DNA of 15,362 nt, from NCBI GenBank assembly GCA_902780985.1, contig CACZHN010000089.1, positions 1 to 15,362 on the forward strand. The letters are read 5' to 3'. This DNA comes from an uncultured Lachnospiraceae bacterium. GTDB lineage: Bacteria > Bacillota_A > Clostridia > Lachnospirales > Lachnospiraceae. The notes beneath the pieces are model-generated. The model saw nothing but the letters and a program-made list of their open reading frames with translations, ran no database searches and had not been told where the DNA came from. The translations under genes and the position numbers were made by a program. Numbering within the stretch: the stretch's first letter is position 1; every line of letters starts with the position of its first letter. Shown here piece after piece: positions 7,312 to 13,342 of this stretch.

Positions 7312-9042
7312 ATGAGAACCAGAATTGTCGTATTCTTTTTATTAATAATACTGACACTAGCAGGGGCGTATGTCATATTTACACCGCATAAAGCGGGTAT
7401 CGGCAGAAATTCGGAGTTCGACGGTGCCGTGAACAGCCTGTCGGAGAAGATCGTGGAAAGCGCCGAAGAAAGCGGATTCGACCTCATGGTCGATGATAAG
7501 AGCCTGTCGGGATTCGATTATCAGGTTAAGATCGGACCGGGCATGGAGATAAGCTGTTCAGAGCAGTTCCTGGAAGACATCATGGGATGTTCGGTAAGTG
7601 TTTTTCCTACGGGAAAGGTTACCGTTGAAAGAAAAGATGTTCATCTGGAGTATAACGAGGGCAGCAATGTCATCGTTATGAAAAAGGGCGCTGATACCAA
7701 GAGGATAGAGTTCAGTCCGGATGCCAAGGTTACCGAAGACGGAGGAGTATTTCTTCCGGTGGGAGAAGTGCTGGGCAATCTCGGATATAGTGCCGAATAC
7801 ATTTACAGCAGAAGAGCTGTGGATTTTAAATGCATCGATGACGGTAAGTATCTCCCTGAGTCCTATGATATGAGGACCACGGGAAGAGTAACGCCGGTAA
7901 GAGATCAGGGCGTGTACGGTACATGCTGGGCATTTGCGTCACTGGGAGCGCTGGAGACCATACTTATGCCGGAAGAGAATAATGTGTATTCCGTCGACCA
8001 TATGTCGATGAACAACAACTTCTCTCTGGAACTCAGCGAAGGCGGAGAGCACGGCATCAGTATATCTTATCTTGCTTCATGGCTCGGACCTGTTATGGAC
8101 AGGGACGATCCGTACGGAGACGGAGAGACCAATACGAATCTCGAAGCCGTAAAGCATCTTGAGGAAGCCATCATCATGAAAGAGAGAAATGATGAGACCA
8201 TCAAGAGCGCCATCTATAAGTACGGCGGAGTGGAAACCTCCATGTATCTCGGAATGACTTACGGTGCAAATGATTCGGAGTTCTATAATGCGGAGACCGG
8301 AAGCTACTACTACGACGGAGACGAGATGCCGAACCATGCGGTGGTACTTGTAGGCTGGGATGATAACTATCCGAAGGAAAGATTCAACAAGCAGCCGTCA
8401 CGGAACGGAGCCTATATCTGTAAGAACAGCTGGGGCGAGACCTTCGGCGAAAGCGGTTACTTCTATGTGTCTTACGATGATACGAATCTTTGCCAGGAGA
8501 CCATAGTTTATTCCAAGCTGGTGGAGCCGAATGATTTCGACAACATTTATCAGACTGATATGCTGGGCTGGATAGGTCAGATGGGATTCGGTCAGGATTC
8601 CGCTTACTTTGCGAACTGCTACAAGGCAGAGGGTAAGGAGAATCTTGCTGCGGTTTCTTTCTATGCCACAGGACCGGATACATCGTTTTCCGTATATATA
8701 GTGAGACATTTCTCCGATAAGAAATCCCTGAACGACAGAGTTATGGTAGGTCAGGGACAGACCAGATACGCGGGATATTATACCGTGAAGTTTGATGACG
8801 AGATACCTCTGGACGAGGGCGAGAAGTTCGCGGTCATCGTGAGTATACAGACTCCGGGAAGCGAGCGTCCTATAGCGATTGAATGTGATGCGGGCGAAAG
8901 AACCGCTGATATAGATCTCAGAGACGGTGAAGGATACATGAGCCTTTACGGCGAGGTATGGCACAGAGCGGAGAATTCCGACTGCAACATATGTCTGAAA
9001 GCCTTTACCAGAACAAGAGAATCACGAAGTGAAGGAGAATAA
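7312..9042 (+). CDS. Surface C1-family (papain-like) cysteine peptidase with lectin-like domain
   Basis: A 576-residue protein with an N-terminal signal or anchor helix (about residues 5-23). Residues about 70-175 resemble the copper amine oxidase N-terminal (stalk) domain: short beta-rich repeats ending in FLPVGEVLGNLGYSAEY. The peptidase domain (about 180-400) opens with LPESYDMRTTGRVTPVRDQG and carries oxyanion Q199, nucleophile C205 in GTCWAFA, histidine H342 in NHAVVLVGWDD and asparagine N372 in KNSWGE, so the triad is complete. Residues about 415-570 (MLGWIGQMGFGQDSAYFAN...) resemble the lectin-like domain often attached to clostridial surface C1 peptidases. It likely acts at the cell surface on proteins or peptides; the substrate is unknown. 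It follows the methyltransferase by 16 bases and precedes rdgB by one base, an unexpected place for a surface protease within a housekeeping run. Confidence 0.9.
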   Translation: MRTRIVVFFLLIILTLAGAYVIFTPHKAGIGRNSEFDGAVNSLSEKIVESAEESGFDLMVDDKSLSGFDYQVKIGPGMEISCSEQFLEDIMGCSVSVFPTGKVTVERKDVHLEYNEGSNVIVMKKGADTKRIEFSPDAKVTEDGGVFLPVGEVLGNLGYSAEYIYSRRAVDFKCIDDGKYLPESYDMRTTGRVTPVRDQGVYGTCWAFASLGALETILMPEENNVYSVDHMSMNNNFSLELSEGGEHGISISYLASWLGPVMDRDDPYGDGETNTNLEAVKHLEEAIIMKERNDETIKSAIYKYGGVETSMYLGMTYGANDSEFYNAETGSYYYDGDEMPNHAVVLVGWDDNYPKERFNKQPSRNGAYICKNSWGETFGESGYFYVSYDDTNLCQETIVYSKLVEPNDFDNIYQTDMLGWIGQMGFGQDSAYFANCYKAEGKENLAAVSFYATGPDTSFSVYIVRHFSDKKSLNDRVMVGQGQTRYAGYYTVKFDDEIPLDEGEKFAVIVSIQTPGSERPIAIECDAGERTADIDLRDGEGYMSLYGEVWHRAENSDCNICLKAFTRTRESRSEGE

Positions 9043-9043
9043 T

Positions 9044-9523
9044 ATGAAACTGATCTTTGCAACAGGAAATGAAAATAAAATGAGAGAGATCCGCGAGATC
9101 CTTGCGGGACGCGGATATGAGATCCTGTCCATGAAGGAAGCGGGAATAGACGTTGATGTGGTTGAGGACGGAAAGACATTTGCGGAGAACGCACTTATCA
9201 AGGCCAGAGCCATATCAAAGATCGCAGGCGAACTGGTGCTTGCGGACGATTCGGGTCTGGAGATAGACGCACTGGGCGGCGAGCCGGGTATCTACTCCGC
9301 AAGATACATGGGATATGACACATCTTACACAGAGAAGAACAACAACCTTATAAGCCGCCTTGAAGGCGTGCCTGATGAGGAAAGAACAGCAAGATTTGTA
9401 TGCGCAATGGCTGCCGTATTCCCTGACGGACGTGAGGAGACGGTAGTGGGAACCATGGAAGGCCGCATCGGATATGAGATCGCGGGAGAGAACGGTTTCG
9501 GTTACGATTCTGATAATGAGTGA
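9044..9523 (+). CDS. rdgB: XTP/dITP pyrophosphatase RdgB, C-terminally truncated
   Basis: The protein starts at ATG 9044 with GAAGGAG just upstream; a GTG at 9029 overlaps the peptidase end and is less likely. RdgB/HAM1 enzymes hydrolyse non-canonical purine triphosphates (XTP, dITP, ITP) to monophosphates, keeping them out of nucleic acids. Visible: FATGNENKMREI (T7-K12, triphosphate binding), ENALIKA, LADDSGLEIDALGGEPGIYSARY (D68/D69 region) and GENGFGYD (to D155). The family normally continues with P-[IL]-F..., a conserved lysine and the SHRG-A motif that recognises the base, to about 200 residues. Here the protein ends four residues after FGYD (S-D-N-E, 159 residues). The missing ~45 residues suggest an inactive or severely impaired enzyme. 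The lost 3' end is replaced directly by the start of the next gene, indicating an out-of-frame deletion or an assembly error. Confidence 0.85.
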   Translation: MKLIFATGNENKMREIREILAGRGYEILSMKEAGIDVDVVEDGKTFAENALIKARAISKIAGELVLADDSGLEIDALGGEPGIYSARYMGYDTSYTEKNNNLISRLEGVPDEERTARFVCAMAAVFPDGREETVVGTMEGRIGYEIAGENGFGYDSDNE

Positions 9524-9992
9524 TTCTCACGGTATGAACAGATATGCGGCGCAGGTTCTCGAACAGGAGAAACCGGATATGCTTATCCACTGCGGCGATG
9601 TTCAGGGTTCCGAAACGGAGCTTGAAAAGATGGCGGGTTCGCCGGCCACACCGTGCGTTTTCGTAAAAGGCAATAATGACTGGGATTCAAGGAACCCGTA
9701 CACAAGAACCTTTAAGCTGAAGGGCCATAAGTTTCTTGTGACACACGGCCATACTCACGGAGTATACAGCAATGCGGGAGTTCAGAATCTGATATATCTG
9801 GCTCAGGAAAATGAATGCGACATCGTATGCTTCGGTCATACCCATGCGGTATTCGACGAAGAGGTAAACGGTGTGAGACTGCTGAACCCGGGAAGCATAT
9901 CGCTTCCGAGAGGCACTAAGAAAAAATCGTATATGATCATGACTCTGGAAGAGGACGGAAAATATACGGTCGAGAAGAGGTTTTTAGTATGA
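9516..9992 (+). CDS. YfcE/YsnB-type metallophosphoesterase, 5' end altered
   Basis: A two-metal phosphodiesterase of the YfcE/MJ0936 family. From ATG 9516 it has 158 residues and all metal ligands: SDSHG (D3, H5), CGDVQG (D28), KGNNDW (N53, D55), THGHTHG (H77), FGHTH (H108, H110) and NPGS. The family normally begins with M-K-x-L-x-I-S-D-[ST]-H-G; here the strand residues T-I-L-I that should precede MSDSHG are encoded upstream in the same frame but without their own start codon. They lie inside the rdgB end, in a different frame from rdgB. No ribosome binding site precedes 9516, so expression would need coupling to the rdgB stop (8-base overlap). Alternatively it starts at ATG 9474, preceded by GGAAGG at 9457-9462, giving 172 residues with a foreign N-terminus. 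The stop overlaps the next start (ATGA). Confidence 0.85.
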   Translation: MSDSHGMNRYAAQVLEQEKPDMLIHCGDVQGSETELEKMAGSPATPCVFVKGNNDWDSRNPYTRTFKLKGHKFLVTHGHTHGVYSNAGVQNLIYLAQENECDIVCFGHTHAVFDEEVNGVRLLNPGSISLPRGTKKKSYMIMTLEEDGKYTVEKRFLV

Positions 9993-11665
9993 AAAAGGGC
10001 GATATTATAGAGGGTATCATTACAGATTATAACTTTCCGAATAAGGGAAGTTTCATGTATCATTCGGTGGCTCCGGACGGAACACCTCTCGGTGATGACA
10101 GAAAGATAATAGTCAAGAATGCACTGCCGGGAAGCAAGGTCCGCGTAAGGATCATCAAGAAGAAGACCGGCTATGCCGAGGGAACTGTTCTTGATGTGAT
10201 CGAAAAGTCACCTCTTGAGACAAAGAAACCGATCTGTAATCATTTCTACAGCTGCGGAGGATGTACCTATCAGACCGTTGCTTATACCAATCAGCTTAAG
10301 ATGAAAGAGGATATGGTAAAGAAACTTCTGAAGCCTGTAGTGAACTTCGGAGGAGATGGTGCAAAGACCGAGCTGTCTCAGATTAAATGGGACGGAATAG
10401 TGGGCTCTCCGGATCAGTTCAGATACAGAAACAAGATGGAGTTTACCTTCGGAGATGAGGAAAAGTACGGCCCTCTCACCCTGGGACTTCACAGAAGATT
10501 TTCGAATCATGACATCCTGAGCATAGATTCCTGCGGTATTGTCAGCCCTACATGGAACGACATTCTGAAGTTCACACAGGATTTCTACAGAAAACTGGGA
10601 GTTCCTTATTATAACAAGTATACACACACGGGAGTTCTGCGTAATCTGGTGATCAGACAGTCTGCATCGGGCGGCGGAATCCTTGTGAATCTGGTAACCA
10701 CAACCCATCACAGCATAGACGAATCCACGAGAAATACTCCGTGGCATGAGAAGAGAAGCGAGACGGTTGACGAGCTGCATCTTCCTGAATATGTAGCGGG
10801 ACTTCTTTCACTGGGTGAGCCGAAGTCGGTGGGACTTGATGCATTTACTTCCCATGGTTATCAGAAGGCAAATACAAAGAAAAAGATCGTAAGAGACAAG
10901 TGGGGAAAACTCCAGAGAGTAAACGGAAGTTTTGAAGATAACGTTGGCTCCGGAGAGTTCGAGTCACTGTCTTACTATAACCGAATCGCAGGCGTTCTTT
11001 ACACAGAGTGCGACACCCTTGCGGATGCCATAATCCCTGATTCGGTAACACTTCTCTACGGAGAGGATTATCTGATGGAAGAGGTACTGGGGCTGAAGTT
11101 TAAGATATCTCCGTTCTCCTTCTTCCAGACCAACACAAAGGGAGCGGAGCTGCTTTACTCGAAGGTAAGAGAGTATGCACTGGAAGCACTGGCAAAGAAT
11201 GCCGGCAGCGATGATACCTCTGATGTGAAAACGGGAGTCATCTATGACCTTTACAGCGGAACCGGAACCATAGCACAGCTCATGTCACCGGTTGCGGATA
11301 AGGTATACGGAATTGAGATCATAGAAGAAGCTGTGGAAGCAGCCAAGGAAAATGCAAAGCTGAATAAACTCACCAACTGCGAATTCATCGCGGGAGATGT
11401 ATTAAAGAAGCTGGATGAACTGGAAGAAAAGCCTGATCTTATAATACTGGATCCGCCGAGAGACGGACTTAATCCGAAGGCCCTTACAAAGATACTGGCC
11501 TACGGCGTAAAGAATATAGTATATGTCAGCTGCAAGCCGACTTCTCTTGCAAGAGATCTGGAGATATTCGAAGCAAACGGATATGAGCCGGTGCGCGGAT
11601 GCTGCTGTGATATGTTCCCGAATACGGTACATGTGGAGACGGTTGTCCTTCTTGAGCAAAAATAA
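9989..11665 (+). CDS. rlmD: RlmD/TrmA-family m5U RNA methyltransferase
   Basis: A 558-residue SAM-dependent enzyme of the COG2265 family, which methylates C5 of uridine in 23S rRNA (or tRNA). Domains in order: an N-terminal TRAM-like RNA-binding barrel (about 1-70); an iron-sulfur cysteine set C83-x5-C89-x2-C92 with C182 as the likely fourth ligand; a central region; and the methyltransferase core with YDLYSGTGT (Y419-T427), ILDPPRDGL, nucleophile C515 in YVSCKP and base E550 in HVET. All catalytic parts are intact. It is about 100 residues longer than most RlmD proteins (about 450); the excess is a lysine-rich stretch at about residues 240-330. Whether the target is U1939, U747 or both (as for B. 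subtilis RlmCD) cannot be read. The start overlaps the phosphoesterase stop by 4 bases. Confidence 0.9.
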   Translation: MKKGDIIEGIITDYNFPNKGSFMYHSVAPDGTPLGDDRKIIVKNALPGSKVRVRIIKKKTGYAEGTVLDVIEKSPLETKKPICNHFYSCGGCTYQTVAYTNQLKMKEDMVKKLLKPVVNFGGDGAKTELSQIKWDGIVGSPDQFRYRNKMEFTFGDEEKYGPLTLGLHRRFSNHDILSIDSCGIVSPTWNDILKFTQDFYRKLGVPYYNKYTHTGVLRNLVIRQSASGGGILVNLVTTTHHSIDESTRNTPWHEKRSETVDELHLPEYVAGLLSLGEPKSVGLDAFTSHGYQKANTKKKIVRDKWGKLQRVNGSFEDNVGSGEFESLSYYNRIAGVLYTECDTLADAIIPDSVTLLYGEDYLMEEVLGLKFKISPFSFFQTNTKGAELLYSKVREYALEALAKNAGSDDTSDVKTGVIYDLYSGTGTIAQLMSPVADKVYGIEIIEEAVEAAKENAKLNKLTNCEFIAGDVLKKLDELEEKPDLIILDPPRDGLNPKALTKILAYGVKNIVYVSCKPTSLARDLEIFEANGYEPVRGCCCDMFPNTVHVETVVLLEQK

Positions 11666-11680
11666 AAATAGGGACATAAA

Positions 11681-11731
11681 ATGTATAACGAATATCTGGA
11701 AAAAACAAAGTATGTGGATTACGACGATTGA
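11681..11731 (+). pseudogene. 5' remnant of the transglutaminase-like gene
   Basis: A 16-codon ORF (MYNEYLEKTKYVDYDD) beginning 15 bases after the rlmD stop, with a modest AGGGA site upstream. From memory of the family, transglutaminase-like proteins of the type encoded just downstream begin with a similar 'YL....yIDy' segment, then about 20-25 residues before the F-V-R-D-E-I segment. Here the reading frame ends at TGA 11729-11731 and the rest of the protein continues in the +1 frame. This fits the true N-terminus cut off by a small out-of-frame deletion near 11727-11730. Confidence 0.55.
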
Positions 11732-12656
11732 GAATACATTTCTTTTCGTAAGAGATGAGATTAAACATTCCTGGGATGCTCAGGATAAAAGAGTAACGGT
11801 ATCGGCAAGCGATACCTTGAGAGAAGGCGTGGGAATCTGCTGGGCGAAAGCGAATCTTCTGGCGGCTCTTCTCAGAGCTAACGGAATTCCCGCAGGTTTC
11901 AGCTATCAGCGCCTTACGTTGGGAGAAACACCGGAAAGCGGTTACTGTATCCATGCGATGAATACGATTTATATTTCGAGTATGGATAAATGGATACGCC
12001 TTGACGCGAGAGGAAATAAGGAAGGCATAAATGCGCAGTTTTCAACCGAGGAAGAGATACTTGCGTTTTATATTCGCTGCGAAGGAGAAGAAGATTATCA
12101 CGATAATCATTCCTATCCGGATCAGGGACTTATGAAAGTCCTTGAAGAAAGCACGGATGCCATTGATATGTATCTGCATCATTTACCGGATCGATTATCA
12201 TACAGTGTCGATTATAAAACAGCGACTTTGGATGATATGGACCTTATGATGAGCAGCCGTCTGGAGATGCTGAGAGTTGTTAATAATCTTGATCTTTCCT
12301 ATAAGTACAGCGAAGAGATAATCGAGAACAGCCGGAAGTACTTTGAAGAAGGAGAACAGACAACGGTTCTGGCAATGGACGGAGAAAAAGTTATCGGCTG
12401 CGCAACCATGAGTTATATAACCATTATGCCGACATTTTCTCATCCTACGGGAAAAAGGGCACATCTTATGAATGTGTATACCATGAAGGAGTGGCAGAGA
12501 AGAGGCATCGCTAAGAAAATGGTACTTATGCTGATAGAGGATGCAAAGCGCCGCGGGGCTACGGAAGTCAGTCTGGATGCTACGGAAGAGGGACGTCCGC
12601 TTTACTATAACGTGGGATTTAAGGATTCCGACGAATGTATGGTTTTAGCCCTTTAA
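11712..12656 (+). CDS. Transglutaminase-like protein fused to GNAT acetyltransferase, N-terminus disrupted
   Basis: From ATG 11712 the protein has 314 residues. Residues about 5-150 are a transglutaminase-like cysteine-protease-fold domain: FVRDEIKHSW, then catalytic C43 in GVGICWAK, H81 in YCIHAMN and D98 in IRLDARG, a complete triad. Residues about 168-314 are a GNAT N-acetyltransferase domain with the acetyl-CoA loop QRRGIA (Q262-A267) and a C-terminal LDATEEGRPLYYNVGF. The two halves are in one frame, so the fusion is real or at least uninterrupted. The natural start appears to be ATG 11681 in another frame (see the remnant entry); ATG 11712 has only a weak site (GGAAAA). The open frame extends upstream to 11523, but that part lies in rlmD and is meaningless. 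Substrates of both domains are unknown. Confidence 0.8.
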   Translation: MWITTIENTFLFVRDEIKHSWDAQDKRVTVSASDTLREGVGICWAKANLLAALLRANGIPAGFSYQRLTLGETPESGYCIHAMNTIYISSMDKWIRLDARGNKEGINAQFSTEEEILAFYIRCEGEEDYHDNHSYPDQGLMKVLEESTDAIDMYLHHLPDRLSYSVDYKTATLDDMDLMMSSRLEMLRVVNNLDLSYKYSEEIIENSRKYFEEGEQTTVLAMDGEKVIGCATMSYITIMPTFSHPTGKRAHLMNVYTMKEWQRRGIAKKMVLMLIEDAKRRGATEVSLDATEEGRPLYYNVGFKDSDECMVLAL

Positions 12657-12671
12657 ATTCGGAGAAACAAC

Positions 12672-13160
12672 ATGAAGATAATAGAGATAGTCGGAGATAA
12701 TTACTTCGGTAAATGGGACAAGACCAATACGGCCTGCCGCGGGATCATTATCCGTGATGGCAGGATTCTTCTTTCTTACGAGACCCTGACGGATCAGTGG
12801 ATGATACCGGGAGGCGGACTCGAAGATGGAGAGAGCGAGAAGGAATGCTGCATACGTGAGATAGCGGAAGAAACAGGATTCGTTGTCAGCACCTCGGACT
12901 GCCTGTTCGAAATAGATGAATACTATGAGGACTGGAAATGGATAAACAGATATTTTGTCTGTGAAGTTACCGGAAGTACCGAGATGCATCTTACGGAACG
13001 GGAGAAGCAGGTGGGAATGGAACCGAGATGGCTCTCCTTAGATGCGATAGTTGAAATCTTCTCGAAGCATAACAGTTATGCGGATACCGATGAGATGAGA
13101 AGAGGTATGTACCTTCGTGAGTTTACGGCACTGAGGGAGTATCTGAAACAACAGGGTTGA
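12672..13160 (+). CDS. NUDIX hydrolase
   Basis: A 162-residue protein with a perfect Nudix box G-x5-E-x7-R-E-U-x-E-E-x-G-U at residues 48-70 (G48, E54, R62, E63, E66, E67, G69), which binds magnesium and cleaves nucleoside-diphosphate-linked compounds. The start has GGAGA about 6 bases upstream, 15 bases after the previous stop. N-terminal strand segments (KIIEIVGDN, GIIIRDGRILLSY) and a C-terminal helix (ALREYLKQQ) complete the fold. Its substrate cannot be told; Nudix enzymes range from mutT-type sanitation to NDP-sugar cleavage. Its place in the same run as rdgB would suit nucleotide cleaning, but that is inference. A promoter for downstream sequence overlaps its last codons. Confidence 0.9.
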   Translation: MKIIEIVGDNYFGKWDKTNTACRGIIIRDGRILLSYETLTDQWMIPGGGLEDGESEKECCIREIAEETGFVVSTSDCLFEIDEYYEDWKWINRYFVCEVTGSTEMHLTEREKQVGMEPRWLSLDAIVEIFSKHNSYADTDEMRRGMYLREFTALREYLKQQG

Positions 13161-13166
13161 CATAAG

Positions 13167-13175
13167 TGCTATAAT
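13167..13175 (+). promoter_or_regulatory. Extended -10 promoter upstream of the MFS gene
   Basis: TGCTATAAT is a perfect extended -10 element (TGnTATAAT), seven bases after the Nudix stop codon. The -35 position (about 13147-13152) is poor, which extended -10 promoters tolerate. Transcription would start near 13182 and give a leader of about 160 bases before the MFS gene. Confidence 0.6.
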
Positions 13176-13226
13176 AGTTGAATGACATAAAGAGAATTTA
13201 AGAGAGATTAAGGAGATAGATATATT

Positions 13227-13265
13227 ATGAGACTTTGTATTGCAACAGCTCCATGCAGGGTTTGA
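13227..13265 (+). CDS. 12-codon ORF with good RBS: leader peptide or gene remnant
   Basis: ATG 13227 follows AAGGAGA (13210-13216) at 10 bases and encodes MRLCIATAPCRV before TGA 13263-13265. Promoter, ribosome binding site and start are properly arranged, so translation is plausible. A +1 shift after codon 11 opens a further 17 codons from 13261 to the TGA at 13312-13314, starting FEELYGGL. So it may be the start of a broken or deleted gene instead of a regulatory peptide. I do not recognise a family. Confidence 0.35.
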   Translation: MRLCIATAPCRV

Positions 13266-13298
13266 GGAACTGTATGGAGGATTAGATAATTCCTCAGA
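13249..13298 (+). promoter_or_regulatory. Potential stem-loop/pseudoknot in the MFS leader
   Basis: CTCCATGCAG (13249-13258) can pair with CTGTATGGAG (13270-13279) over 10 bp with one G-U. Its 11-base loop contains TTTGAGGAA (13261-13269), which can pair with TTCCTCAGA (13290-13298) over 9 bp with one G-U. The two stems could form an H-type pseudoknot or compete. The first stem overlaps the last codons of the 12-codon ORF, so a ribosome there would disturb it, as in attenuation. No T tract follows, so this is not a simple terminator. Confidence 0.35.
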
Positions 13299-13316
13299 CT
13301 TTGCTTCAAAATGACA
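13284..13316 (+). repeat. Probable copy of a dispersed intergenic repeat
   Basis: The segment reads AGATAATTCCTCAG then ACTTTGCTTCAAAATGACA. It resembles the short 'aGATTCCTC...AATGACA' elements scattered between genes in many bacterial genomes; their complementary strand conceptually translates as CHFEAKSEE, also seen here. Only one copy is in the window, so repeat status rests on remembered resemblance. Confidence 0.4.
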
Positions 13317-13342
13317 AATATAATTATTTAGGAGCAAAGAAA

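Noticed and set aside
11523..11711. Upstream extension of the transglutaminase/GNAT frame
   Set aside because: It lies mostly within the intact 3' end of rlmD, whose catalytic C515 and E550 are encoded there in another frame. The extension has no family resemblance.
11720..11735. Programmed +1 frameshift (RF2-like, GAT TGA) joining the two transglutaminase frames
   Set aside because: No slippery codon such as CTT precedes TGA and no upstream Shine-Dalgarno-like stimulator is placed as in prfB. About 20-25 family residues would still be missing after the shift.
13157..13175. Perfect TTGACA followed by perfect TATAAT as a consensus promoter
   Set aside because: The two hexamers are only 7 bases apart, far from the 16-18 needed, so they cannot act together. 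The TATAAT is kept as an extended -10 promoter.
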